Assembly (NCBI GenBank): GCA_020029625.1
Contig: JAIBJP010000014.1
Span: 1 to 22,659 of the forward strand
Source: Actinomycetota bacterium
GTDB taxonomy: Bacteria > Actinomycetota > Thermoleophilia > Gaiellales > Gaiellaceae
Length of the DNA stretch: 22,659 nucleotides
Reading direction: 5' to 3'
Shown: positions 1 through 6,896 of the stretch, piece after piece
Position numbering within the stretch: the stretch's first letter is position 1
How the letters are laid out: every line of letters starts with the position of its first letter
Program-made: the position numbers and the translations under genes
The notes under the pieces: generated by a model
Told to the model about the DNA's origin: nothing
Seen by the model: the letters and a program-made list of their open reading frames with translations, nothing else
The model's database searches: none

Positions 1-51
1 CTGCTCAGAATCGGGACATGAGCAGCCATACGAAGAAAAACCTCAGGGGAA

Positions 52-696
52 GTGGAGAACCAGGCGCCGAAGTTCGACATGCCCGCAGAGATGGGCGCGC
101 GCTTTGCCCGCTCAGCACTCGAGGGCGAGACGCTCGGCCTGAGCCTCATGAAACTCGCGCCCAATTTTCGCATCCCTTTCGGCCACAAGCATGAAGGGCA
201 AGAGGAGATCTACGTCGTCGTTTGCGGGTCGGCGCGGGTCAAGGTCGAGGACGAGATCGTCGAACTTGGCGAGTGGGACGCGATCAGGTTCGACAGGGAC
301 ACGATGCGAAACGTTGAGGCAGGCCCCGCCGGCGTCGAGTACCTGGCCTTCGGTGCCGGAGACGACCCGACCGACGCGGAGATGGTGCCGGGCTGGTGGA
401 GCGAAGAGGCCAGCTGCGCTCGGGGTGCGTCAGAGATGGCCGTTCGCAGGTCCATTAGCAAGCTCGTTTCGCCATTCCTTCGCGGGGTGAGCGTTGGCCG
501 TTACGCCTCTCGTGCCCAGCAGCGCCGCCCACACCCGCAAGTAGAAACAGCCCAACAGCGGAGCCTGCGCCGATCCCGGCGTCGCTCCAGTCGAATCCGG
601 TCGAGAGTGCGATGGTCGAAGTCTTTCCGGTCGACAGATTCGGCTTTGCGGGGCCATTGTTGCCCTGGGGACGCGGCTGCACGATCTGAACCCTGA
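52..696 (+). CDS. Cupin-domain protein with doubtful C-terminal tail
   Basis: The first ~118 residues form a small single-domain cupin: a PFGHKHEGQEEIYVVV strand carries the usual His/His/Glu metal-site pattern, followed by a G-x-A-x-V segment and a second strand pair ending near LAFGAG. The natural family end would be around MVPGWWSEE (residues ~110-118, base ~406). The GTG start at 52 has AGGGGA 2-7 nt upstream. Odd: the frame stays open to 696, and its last ~90 residues are Arg/Ser-rich, unlike a cupin. From base 455 onward they run antisense to a convincing minus-strand gene. Either the stop has been lost (frameshift or point change) or the protein has a recent non-homologous tail. Substrate unknown; such stand-alone cupins are often annotated only by fold. 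The domain call is firm, the 3' end is not. Confidence 0.75.
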   Translation: MENQAPKFDMPAEMGARFARSALEGETLGLSLMKLAPNFRIPFGHKHEGQEEIYVVVCGSARVKVEDEIVELGEWDAIRFDRDTMRNVEAGPAGVEYLAFGAGDDPTDAEMVPGWWSEEASCARGASEMAVRRSISKLVSPFLRGVSVGRYASRAQQRRPHPQVETAQQRSLRRSRRRSSRIRSRVRWSKSFRSTDSALRGHCCPGDAAARSEP

Positions 697-880
697 CCGG
701 CGCGTCGTTCAAGAGCGCGGCATGGCGCGCGTCCGTCCGCACGACCGGCTGTCGGTTCAAGAGGGCCGCATGTTGTGCATCTACGTCCAGCCCTGCCTGA
801 GCGACTGGAACGGCGGCGAGGGCGGCCGCGAGCGCAGCAGTAACGCCCATAGCGAGCTTGCGGGTTCTCGAGCCTTCCAT
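455..880 (-). CDS. Small secreted/membrane-anchored repeat protein, hypothetical
   Basis: I do not recognise a function. The 141-residue product has a basic start, a hydrophobic Ala-rich stretch and an A-Q-A signal-peptidase-like site near residue 29. Two consecutive 16-residue repeats follow (34-49 and 50-65, each D-A-x-H-A-A-L-L-N core). A Pro/Ser/Thr-rich spacer and FDWSDAGIGAG then lead into one Gly/Ala/Leu-rich transmembrane segment (~103-124) and a short basic tail. This fits an exported protein anchored by a C-terminal helix. The ATG at 878-880 is preceded on the minus strand by AGGAGG (885-890), a strong Shine-Dalgarno site that supports the gene. Its 3' part overlaps the reading frame of the convergent cupin gene by 242 bp; the signal peptide, repeats, TM segment and ribosome site make this the more credible frame there. 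Confidence 0.7.
   Translation of the reverse strand: MEGSRTRKLAMGVTAALAAALAAVPVAQAGLDVDAQHAALLNRQPVVRTDARHAALLNDAPVRVQIVQPRPQGNNGPAKPNLSTGKTSTIALSTGFDWSDAGIGAGSAVGLFLLAGVGGAAGHERRNGQRSPREGMAKRAC
686..781 (-). repeat. Tandem 48-bp (16-codon) coding repeat
   Basis: Two adjacent 48-bp units encode residues 34-49 and 50-65 of the small secreted protein. On the plus strand the shared core GTTCAAGAG occurs at 707-715 and 755-763, exactly 48 nt apart. The units have already diverged at about half of their codons, so this is an old in-frame duplication. Confidence 0.75.
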
Positions 881-884
881 CGTT

Positions 885-890
885 CCTCCT
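885..890 (-). promoter_or_regulatory. Shine-Dalgarno site of the small secreted protein gene
   Basis: The minus strand reads AGGAGG followed by AACG and then ATG. This perfect ribosome-binding site fixes the start at 880. The rest of 891-1095 holds no supportable gene. It must contain the promoter of this minus-strand gene, but I see no clear -35/-10 pair. Confidence 0.75.
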
Positions 891-1096
891 TCTCGATAAA
901 GGTCAACTGGTCACAGGACGTGGGCCGGTCGAGCCGTCTTCCACAAGACCTCACCCTTGGCTGCGCATACCTTCCGCTCGGCGCGTGTCCGCGCGTCCGG
1001 GCCGATTTGCCGAGGGCGGTGGCGGGCGGTTCGAACAGCTTTGGAGTGGCGCACTCGTCAACGACGGTCCCGTGACAGTCGCACTCGAAACCTAGT

Positions 1097-1105
1097 TGCT
1101 ATCCT
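1097..1105 (+). promoter_or_regulatory. Candidate extended -10 for the rimP-nusA-infB operon
   Basis: TGC-TATCCT matches an extended -10 (TGn plus a 4/6 hexamer). A GTGACA at 1072-1077 resembles a -35, but the 22-nt spacing is too long, so the TGn motif is the main evidence. Initiation near 1112 would give a leader of ~60 nt that contains the hairpin at 1134-1159. Confidence 0.35.
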
Positions 1106-1133
1106 GTCTGGAACCACATTTCCCCACTTGGAG

Positions 1134-1159
1134 AAATGGGCGCGCGGCGCCCATTTTTT
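1134..1159 (+). terminator. Intrinsic terminator/attenuator ahead of rimP
   Basis: A perfect 10-bp stem (1134-1143 with 1147-1156, GC-rich core GGGCGC/GCGCCC) encloses a GCG loop. A run of six T covers 1154-1159. This is a textbook rho-independent terminator reading rightward. No plus-strand gene ends close by (the cupin frame ends 440 nt upstream, beyond a convergent gene), so it more likely acts in the rimP-nusA leader. The in-frame ATG at 1136 lies inside the stem. Confidence 0.7.
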
Positions 1160-1174
1160 GCGAAAGAAGCGAAA

Positions 1175-1624
1175 TTGACCCAGGTTCACGAGAAGGAACG
1201 CCAGCTCCACCGCCAGCTCGCCGAGACGGTCGGCGCACGCATCCCGGACGTCGAGGTGCTCGCCGTCGAGCTTGGTGGGCCCGAGCACATCACGGTTTTC
1301 GTCGACCATCCGGCCGGCGTCGATCACGCACTCTGCGAGCGTGTGACGAACGAGCTGCGCCCGTATCTCGAGAGCTACCGCCTGGACGTGTCCTCGCCCG
1401 GGTTCGAACGGCCCGTGCGCACGCGGGCGCACTTCGAGGGCGCCGTAGGCCGACGGGTGGCGCTCCGCACGGACGTCGAGTTTGCAGGGCGGAAGCGCTT
1501 TCGCGGAGAGGTCGTCGACGCAGGTGAGAGCGAGGCGACGATCTCGGTGGGCGACGAGCGCGTGGAGATCCCCTACGAGGCGATCGTCCGCGGGAACCTG
1601 ATCGAGGAAGGCGGTAACCGGTGA
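1175..1624 (+). CDS. rimP: Ribosome maturation factor RimP
   Basis: RimP binds the 30S subunit and is needed for its late assembly. The product shows the two-domain plan: an N-terminal alpha/beta domain (VEVLAVELGG, ITVFVDHPAGVDHALCERVTNEL) joined by the family signature LDVSSPGFERPV to a C-terminal SH3-like barrel ending in IPYEAIVRGNLI. Start choice is uncertain. The longest frame begins at ATG 1136 (162 residues), but that codon lies in the stem of a terminator-like hairpin and the extra 13 residues are not family-like. TTG 1175 gives 149 residues, close to normal RimP length, although no good Shine-Dalgarno site is visible. The gene is first in the operon, and its TGA overlaps the GTG of nusA by 4 bp, implying translational coupling. 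Confidence 0.92.
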   Translation: MTQVHEKERQLHRQLAETVGARIPDVEVLAVELGGPEHITVFVDHPAGVDHALCERVTNELRPYLESYRLDVSSPGFERPVRTRAHFEGAVGRRVALRTDVEFAGRKRFRGEVVDAGESEATISVGDERVEIPYEAIVRGNLIEEGGNR

Positions 1625-3060
1625 GCCGAGAGATTCTCGAGGCGGTCAGGCAGATCGAGCGCGAGAAGGGGATCGAGGACGAGACCCTCGTTCGCGCGCT
1701 CGAGGACGCCCTGCTCGCCGCATACAAGAAGACGCCGGGCGCGAGCCGGCACGCGACGGTCGAGCTCGACCAAGGGAGCGGAGACTTCCGCGTCTGGTCG
1801 ATCGAGCTCCCGCCGGACATCGAGGAGCGCTTGATGGACGAGGCGCGTGAGCGGGCGATCTCCGAGCTCGAGGCGACCGAAGAGGAGACCGGCGAGCGCT
1901 CCCACACGCTCGTCACCGACGAGGATCTTCTGATCGACTGGTCGGAGGTGCCCGACGAGCAGGTGAAGCGGGCAGACGTGACCCCCGAGAATTTCGGGCG
2001 GATTGCCGCACAGACGGCCAAGCAGGTCATCCTCCAGCGCATCCGCGAGGCCGAGCGCGAGATGATGTACGACGAGTACGTCGACCGCGTGACCGAGGTC
2101 GTCACCGGCATCGTCCAGCAGGCCGGCGACCGGAACAACGTCCTCGTCGACCTCGGCAAGGTCGAGGCGCTGCTGCCACGCTCCGAGCAGGTGGACGGCG
2201 AGCGCTACGAGCAGGGGAGCCGCATCAAGGCCGTCATCACCGAGGTGAGGTCCGGGACGAAGGGGCCGCAGGTGATCCTCTCCCGGCGCGATCCCGAGCT
2301 GATCAAGACGCTGTTCGAGCTCGAGGTGCCCGAGATCGCGGACGGGCTCGTGGAGATCCGCGGCGTCGCGCGGGAGCCGGGCTACCGGTCGAAGATCGCG
2401 GTCGAATCGCACGTGCAGGGCGTCGACCCGGTCGGCGCCTGCGTCGGCCCGCGAGGGTCGCGCGTGCGCATGGTCGTCTCCGAGCTCCGCGGCGAGAAGA
2501 TCGACATCATCCCGTGGAACCCCGAGCCCGCACGCTTCGTCGCCAAGGCGCTCTCGCCGGCGCGCGTGCGCGAGGTGCTCGTGGACGACGAGACGAAGGA
2601 GGCGACGGTCGTCGTTCCCGACGACCAGCTCTCGCTCGCCATCGGCAAGGAGGGCCTGAACGCCCGCCTCGCTGCCCGGCTGACGGGCTGGAAGATCGAC
2701 ATCGTCTCGGAAACCGAGTTCGCCCGGACCGAGGCCGAGGCCGCGTTCGGCGGCGCCGAGGAGGAGTTCTCGGGCCGTTGCGCGGCGATCCTCACGAACG
2801 GCAAGCGCTGCCCGAACACCGCGCTCCCTGGCTCGAAGTACTGTGGGATCCCGGCCCACCGGGAGATCGCCGAGCGCGAGGCTCGAGGCGAGGACGTTTC
2901 CGCCCAGACTGTTCAGCCGGCCGCCGCTGACGACGAGGTCGAGCCCGACGCAGAGATCGAGGCGGAGGGCGAGACGGCCGTTGCGGCCGAGGCCGACCAG
3001 GTGGCGGTTCCCGAAGGGGAAAGCGCCGAGGAAGGTGAAACCACTCCTGAGCGCACGTGA
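1621..3060 (+). CDS. nusA: Transcription termination/antitermination factor NusA with C-terminal Cys3His motif
   Basis: NusA binds RNA polymerase and modulates pausing, termination and antitermination. The 479 residues show the N-terminal RNAP-binding domain (1-~145), an S1 domain (~153-222), KH1 with VGPRGSRVR (275-283) and KH2 with AIGKEGLNAR (340-349). After KH2 the protein departs from the common form. Residues 387-413 hold C387-x9-C397-x10-C408-x4-H413 within G-R-C-A-A-I...G-K-R-C-P-N...K-Y-C-G, a treble-cysteine plus His pattern typical of a small zinc-binding motif. An acidic, Ala/Glu-rich disordered tail (430-479) follows. The GTG start overlaps the rimP stop, and the TGA overlaps ylxR; both overlaps are 4 bp. 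The family call is secure; zinc binding is inferred from the cysteine/histidine spacing. Confidence 0.97.
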   Translation: MSREILEAVRQIEREKGIEDETLVRALEDALLAAYKKTPGASRHATVELDQGSGDFRVWSIELPPDIEERLMDEARERAISELEATEEETGERSHTLVTDEDLLIDWSEVPDEQVKRADVTPENFGRIAAQTAKQVILQRIREAEREMMYDEYVDRVTEVVTGIVQQAGDRNNVLVDLGKVEALLPRSEQVDGERYEQGSRIKAVITEVRSGTKGPQVILSRRDPELIKTLFELEVPEIADGLVEIRGVAREPGYRSKIAVESHVQGVDPVGACVGPRGSRVRMVVSELRGEKIDIIPWNPEPARFVAKALSPARVREVLVDDETKEATVVVPDDQLSLAIGKEGLNARLAARLTGWKIDIVSETEFARTEAEAAFGGAEEEFSGRCAAILTNGKRCPNTALPGSKYCGIPAHREIAEREARGEDVSAQTVQPAAADDEVEPDAEIEAEGETAVAAEADQVAVPEGESAEEGETTPERT

Positions 3061-3317
3061 GCGACCCAGTCAGGACCTGTGTGGGCTGCGGCCGCAAGGC
3101 CCAGCAGCGCGAGCTCGTACGGTTCGTGGCCCCGGACGGGCTGCTGAGACGGGACGGCGCGAGACGCGCACCGGGGCGCGGCGCCTACACCTGCGCCAGG
3201 CCGGCCTGCTTCGAGCGGGCCGCCGCGAATCGGGCGTTCGCGCGAACGCTACGCAGGAACGTCACAATTCCCAAGGAGCTTTCGACTGATCCATGGCTGA
3301 CCGTCAAAGACCACTGA
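3057..3317 (+). CDS. ylxR: YlxR-family RNA-binding protein
   Basis: This 86-residue basic protein carries the YlxR (DUF448) signature: R-T-C-V-G-C-G-R near the N-terminus, ELVRFVAPDG, then G-R-G-A-Y-T-C with a further C-F-E-R-A. In other bacteria ylxR lies between nusA and infB, as here, and is thought to be an RNA-binding or nucleoid-associated regulator. The GTG start overlaps the nusA stop by 4 bp. The last 25 bp overlap the infB start, so the infB ribosome site (AAGGAG, 3273-3278) lies inside ylxR. The CxxC plus later Cys could bind a metal, but that is not established for the family. Confidence 0.93.
   Translation: MSDPVRTCVGCGRKAQQRELVRFVAPDGLLRRDGARRAPGRGAYTCARPACFERAAANRAFARTLRRNVTIPKELSTDPWLTVKDH
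3273..3278 (+). promoter_or_regulatory. Shine-Dalgarno site of infB inside ylxR
   Basis: AAGGAG lies 14 nt before ATG 3293, a little farther than ideal. It supports the short IF2 form starting at 3293, even though this makes infB overlap the end of ylxR by 25 bp. Confidence 0.5.
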
Positions 3318-5272
3318 GACCAAGAGGCGGCGCCCCCTCCGGGAGGCGCAAGCGCCGCGTCGTCATCGACTCGCAGGCCGCGCGCCCGCGTCCCGACGCA
3401 CGGACCGCACGCGAGCCCACGAAGCCGCGCGCCGAGCAGCCTGCTCCCGTTGCGCCGACCGGTCCGGCCACGGTCAACTCGGGCGCGACCGTCAAGGAGC
3501 TTTCCGCCGCTCTCGGCGTCCCGGTCCCGCAGATCATCAAGATCATGATGGACGTGGGGGAGATGGTCACCATCACCCAGTCCCTCGGAGACGACGCGAT
3601 CGAGCTGATCGCCACGCAGCTCGAGCGCCAGGTTGAGATCAAGCACGCGGACGAGGAGGAGCTCGAGCCCGAGGTCTACGAAGACAAGCCCGAGGATCTC
3701 GTGGCGCGCCCGCCGGTCGTGACGATCATGGGTCACGTCGACCATGGCAAGACCACGCTCCTGGACGCGATCCGCAAGTCGGCGGTGGTCGAGACGGAAG
3801 CCGGCGGAATCACCCAGCACATCGGGGCCTACCAGGTGAGGCACGATGGCCGGCTCGTGACGTTCCTCGACACCCCCGGCCACGAAGCCTTTACCGCCCT
3901 CAGAGCGCGGGGAGCGAAGGTCACGGACATCGCCGTCCTGGTGGTGGCCGCCGACGACGGCGTCATGCCGCAGACCGTGGAATCCATCAACCACGCTCGC
4001 GCAGCTCAAGTGCCGATCGTCGTCGCCGTGAACAAGATCGACCGGCCGGAGGCGAATCCGACGCGTGTTCGCCAGGAGCTCGTCGCACACGACCTTCAGC
4101 CGGAGGAGTGGGGCGGTACGACCCAGTACGCGGACGTCTCCGCCAAGGAGAACCAGGGCATGGACGACTTGGTCGAGAAGATCCTCCTGGTCGCCGATGC
4201 CGAGCTCGAGCTGACCGCGAACCCGAAGGCCGAGGCCTCGGGGCCGATCATCGAGAGCCGGCTGGACGTCGGCCGTGGCCCGGTGGCGACGATGCTCGTC
4301 GCGCGTGGAACGCTCCACGTGAGCGAGGCGATCGTCGCCGGCGACTCGTGGGGCAAGGTGCGCGCGCTCTACAACTACCGCGGCGAAAAGGTCAAGGAAG
4401 CCGGCCCGGGGACGCCGGTCGAGATCCTCGGATTCGACAAGCCGCCTGCGGCGGGCGAGCACGCACACGTGGTCGAGAACGACCGCCAGGCGCGGCACCT
4501 TGCAGGGCTGCGCGCCCAGCGCGTGCGGGCCGAGCAGTTCGCCCGGGGCGCCAAGGGCGTCTCCCTCGAGGAGCTCTTCACGCGCATGGAGGAGGGCGGC
4601 GTCCAGGAGCTCAACATCGTCATCAAGGGCGACGTCCAGGGCTCGGTCGAGGCCGTCGTCGGCGAGCTCGCGAAGATCAAGCACCCGGAGGTGGCGGTCA
4701 ACGTCATCCACACGGGGATCGGCGCGATCACGGAGAGCGACATCATGCTCGCCTCCGCTTCGAACGCGATCGTCGCCGGCTTCAACGTGCGCCCGAACGC
4801 CGAGGCGCGCGCTCTGGCGGAGCGCGAGGGAGTCGACCTCCGCACCTATCGGGTCATCTACCAGCTGACCGAGGACATCCAGCAGGCCCTCGTCGGCATG
4901 CTCGCCCCCGAGCAGGTCGAAGAGTCGCTGGGCGAGGCCGAGGTGAGAGCGCTCTTCCGCGCCTCCCGCCTGGGCGTCATCGCCGGCTGCTACGTGACGC
5001 GCGGGGTCATCCGGCGTAATTCCAAGATCCGCGTCGTCCGGGAGGGCGCCATCATCTACGAGACGACGATCGGCAGCCTCAAGCGGTTCAAGGACGACGT
5101 GCGCGAGGTCCAGGAGGGCTTCGAGTGCGGCATCCTGCTCGACAACTTCAACGACGTGAAGGAAGGCGACGTTCTCGAGGCTTACGAGACGAGGGAGATC
5201 GAGCGCACCGACCTCGAGGTGAGCGGCAACGGGGGCGCGCCCCCCGAAGACTCAGAGCCCGACGAGTCGTAG
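3293..5272 (+). CDS. infB: Translation initiation factor IF-2
   Basis: IF2 is the GTPase that positions fMet-tRNA on the 30S subunit and promotes subunit joining. It has 659 residues. A short basic, disordered N-terminus (1-60) precedes an IF2_N helical domain (VKELSAALGVPVPQIIKIMM, 67-86). The GTPase motifs follow in order: GHVDHGKTT (147-155), GGITQHIG (171-178), DTPGH (193-197), NKID (247-250) and SAK (283-285). Domains II, III (NIVIKGDVQGSVEAV) and IV (LFRASRLGVIAGCYV...REGAIIYE) are complete. At 659 residues it is much shorter than the ~900-1000 residues common in streptomycetes and mycobacteria, because the N-terminal extension is reduced. It ends 13 bp from the stop of the convergent M48 protease gene. 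Confidence 0.98.
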   Translation: MADRQRPLRPRGGAPSGRRKRRVVIDSQAARPRPDARTAREPTKPRAEQPAPVAPTGPATVNSGATVKELSAALGVPVPQIIKIMMDVGEMVTITQSLGDDAIELIATQLERQVEIKHADEEELEPEVYEDKPEDLVARPPVVTIMGHVDHGKTTLLDAIRKSAVVETEAGGITQHIGAYQVRHDGRLVTFLDTPGHEAFTALRARGAKVTDIAVLVVAADDGVMPQTVESINHARAAQVPIVVAVNKIDRPEANPTRVRQELVAHDLQPEEWGGTTQYADVSAKENQGMDDLVEKILLVADAELELTANPKAEASGPIIESRLDVGRGPVATMLVARGTLHVSEAIVAGDSWGKVRALYNYRGEKVKEAGPGTPVEILGFDKPPAAGEHAHVVENDRQARHLAGLRAQRVRAEQFARGAKGVSLEELFTRMEEGGVQELNIVIKGDVQGSVEAVVGELAKIKHPEVAVNVIHTGIGAITESDIMLASASNAIVAGFNVRPNAEARALAEREGVDLRTYRVIYQLTEDIQQALVGMLAPEQVEESLGEAEVRALFRASRLGVIAGCYVTRGVIRRNSKIRVVREGAIIYETTIGSLKRFKDDVREVQEGFECGILLDNFNDVKEGDVLEAYETREIERTDLEVSGNGGAPPEDSEPDES

Positions 5273-5285
5273 CCGCTGCCCGCAG

Positions 5286-6491
5286 CTAGCGGTTTCGCTC
5301 CCAGGCCTGGGTCATGGCGATCCGGTCGGCCACGGACGGGTGGGACCCGAAGAGCTGCTCCTCCCAGAAGGACGGCGTTGGATCCGCAAGGTCGGTGGAG
5401 ACGAAGCCGACGAAGAGCTGGCGCGCGGAGTTCGGGTCGCGCGTCGCCCCGAGCGCGATCCAGTCGGCCTCCGCCTCGTAGCGTCGCGTGATCGCGTTCT
5501 GGGCCGGCGCGAGCCCGAGGCCGAGGAGCACGAGGATGAGCGCGGCGAGCGGCACGTTCCCGGGCTCGCCCATGCCGCCGCGCCGGCGCGTGAGCTCTCC
5601 GACCGCGAAAGCCAGCGGGAAGGCGAAGAGCGCATACCACGCCAGGCCCTTCCAGATATGGGACTTCGCGACGTGCGCCAACTCATGGGCGAGCACCACC
5701 CGGACCTCGTCCAACGAGAAGCTTCCGTTGAGGAAGGTGTCCCAGAGGACGACCCGCTCCGACGGGCCGAGGCCCGCCGTATACGCGTTCACGAGCGATG
5801 TGCTGTCGCTGACCCGTGCGATGCGGACGTCGGTCGGCCCGGCGCCGGTTCGCTCCTCGATCTCGGGTAGGCCGGCGGCCAGGGCGGGCTCCGTGGAGAT
5901 CGACACCTGCGAGTACTGGTCCACGTACGGGAAGACGAACGCAAAGAAGGTGGAGAGGGCGATGAAGACGGGCGCGCCCGCGATCCACCAGAAGCGGCCG
6001 ATGCCGCGGGCCAGCGCCATCGTGACCGCGATCAGGAACAGGGCCAGGATCGCGAGCGCTCCCAGCTCCCCCCAAGGCGCGAAGAGCCACTCGACGTAGC
6101 TTTCGCGCGAGAGCCCGTGGCGGCGATACCACCACTGCTCCGCGAGGCTGAAGGGGATGCTCACCGCCCAGATGACGACGATCGTGACCATGCCGACGAT
6201 GATCCCGGCACCGACAGCTCCGAGCCCGGTCCCGCGTGCGAAGCCGGGCGCCCAGACCGCCAGGATGAACAGGGCCACAACCGCGGCCAGGATGGCGAGG
6301 AGGTGGTCGACGGTGAGGAAGAGCTCGAACGACTCGGCTCGATCGAGCTCGTTCGCGCTCCAGAAGGCGCTCGGATTCACGTCCGGCAGAGATAGGTCCG
6401 AGGGCACGCTGGTGCGGTAGAGGAAGACCGCCGCGACGATCCAGGGGACGGCGACGGCCACCACGGCGGGGACCCAGAGTCGAGCGCGCAT
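5286..6491 (-). CDS. M48 (Ste24-type) membrane zinc metalloprotease
   Basis: This is an integral-membrane M48 peptidase related to Ste24/CAAX prenyl protease 1. From the ATG at 6491 (M-R-A-R-L-W) it has 401 residues. Several hydrophobic segments precede the zinc motif HELAHV (HExxH). After another pair of membrane segments comes R-Y-E-A-E-A-D, which supplies the third zinc ligand, and then the conserved G-S-H-P-S-V-A-D-R-I end. The frame is open farther upstream to 6707, but that part is antisense to ylxP and has no membrane-protein character, so I rejected it. Bacterial members are thought to act in membrane-protein quality control; prenyl-protein cleavage should not be assumed. Only 18 bp separate its start from that of divergent ylxP. 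Confidence 0.9.
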   Translation of the reverse strand: MRARLWVPAVVAVAVPWIVAAVFLYRTSVPSDLSLPDVNPSAFWSANELDRAESFELFLTVDHLLAILAAVVALFILAVWAPGFARGTGLGAVGAGIIVGMVTIVVIWAVSIPFSLAEQWWYRRHGLSRESYVEWLFAPWGELGALAILALFLIAVTMALARGIGRFWWIAGAPVFIALSTFFAFVFPYVDQYSQVSISTEPALAAGLPEIEERTGAGPTDVRIARVSDSTSLVNAYTAGLGPSERVVLWDTFLNGSFSLDEVRVVLAHELAHVAKSHIWKGLAWYALFAFPLAFAVGELTRRRGGMGEPGNVPLAALILVLLGLGLAPAQNAITRRYEAEADWIALGATRDPNSARQLFVGFVSTDLADPTPSFWEEQLFGSHPSVADRIAMTQAWERNR

Positions 6492-6509
6492 GGTCACAAT
6501 GGATCGAGT
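6492..6509. promoter_or_regulatory. 18-bp divergent start region (M48 protease / ylxP)
   Basis: Only 18 bp lie between the two divergent start codons and neither gene has a Shine-Dalgarno site. On the plus strand CACAAT (6495-6500) could be a -10 giving an almost leaderless ylxP mRNA. The minus-strand candidate (CATTGT, same bases) is weak. Any -35 elements must lie inside the opposing genes. Confidence 0.35.
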
Positions 6510-6806
6510 ATGGCGAGCGGTTACGTCGGCATCCTCTCCTTCGAGCTGCACTTCCCCGAAAACCATTCCCTCAAGGGGAAGCGCAAGGAGCTCCTCTCGG
6601 TGAAGGCCCAGCTCCAGCGGCGTTTCGGCGCGGCCGTCGCGGAGGTCGACCACCACGAGGTCTGGCAGCGCGCCCGCCTGACGCTCGCCTGCGTCGCGCG
6701 CGGCCACAACGAGCTCGTGGGGCTGCTGGATGGCGCCGAGCGCTACTTGGCCGGCCAGGCCTTCGAGCTCGGATCGGTCGAGCGGGAGATCGTTACCTTC
6801 GAATGA
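6510..6806 (+). CDS. ylxP: YlxP/DUF503 family protein
   Basis: This 98-residue protein fits the DUF503 (YlxP) family: a beta-strand start G-Y-V-G-I-L-S-F-E-L, then H-S-L-K-G-K-R, then VKAQLQRRFGAAVAEV and a later strand/helix with V-A-R-G-H-N-E. The Ser-Leu-Lys-x-Lys-Arg segment is the family hallmark. Its place between infB and rbfA is the same as in Bacillus and in actinobacteria. The function is unsettled, though the neighbourhood suggests ribosome assembly or translation. There is no Shine-Dalgarno site at the ATG, in keeping with a start at or near the 5' end of the mRNA. An M48 gene inserted on the opposite strand separates it from infB, so it must have its own promoter. Confidence 0.92.
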   Translation: MASGYVGILSFELHFPENHSLKGKRKELLSVKAQLQRRFGAAVAEVDHHEVWQRARLTLACVARGHNELVGLLDGAERYLAGQAFELGSVEREIVTFE

Positions 6807-6843
6807 GCAACACGCCGTCCTCGGGTCCCTGCGGCAGGCGGGC

Positions 6844-6862
6844 GCCGAAGCCGGGCTTCGGC
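6844..6862. repeat. Perfect 9-bp inverted repeat between ylxP and rbfA
   Basis: GCCGAAGCC and GGCTTCGGC flank a single G, in the 90-bp gap between ylxP and rbfA. No T-run follows, so it is not a standard intrinsic terminator. It could be an RNA hairpin (the innermost pairs would open to form the loop) or a dimeric protein site. Confidence 0.5.
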
Positions 6863-6896
6863 CGGTGAAAGGCCGCGCCGGCCAGGGAGGCGAGGG

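Noticed and set aside
722..1075. 117-codon plus-strand frame between the cupin gene and rimP
   Set aside because: Overlaps the signal peptide and repeats of the minus-strand small protein, has no ribosome site, and its composition is not protein-like.
1573..2859. 428-codon minus-strand frame opposite nusA
   Set aside because: Same signature of antisense frames in GC-rich DNA; nusA has all its domains on the plus strand.
3185..4711. 508-codon open frame on the minus strand opposite infB
   Set aside because: It is antisense to the complete IF2 gene, is dominated by Asp/Leu/Arg/His from the high-GC complementary codons, and shows no domain.
5272..5293. Possible terminator hairpin between infB and the M48 gene
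   Set aside because: The 5-6 bp stem with a 10-nt loop and no T-run is too weak to call, and half of it lies in the M48 coding sequence.
6492..6707. N-terminal extension of the M48 protease
   Set aside because: The added 72 residues are antisense to ylxP and lack hydrophobic or family character; the protein naturally begins M-R-A-R-L-W at 6491.
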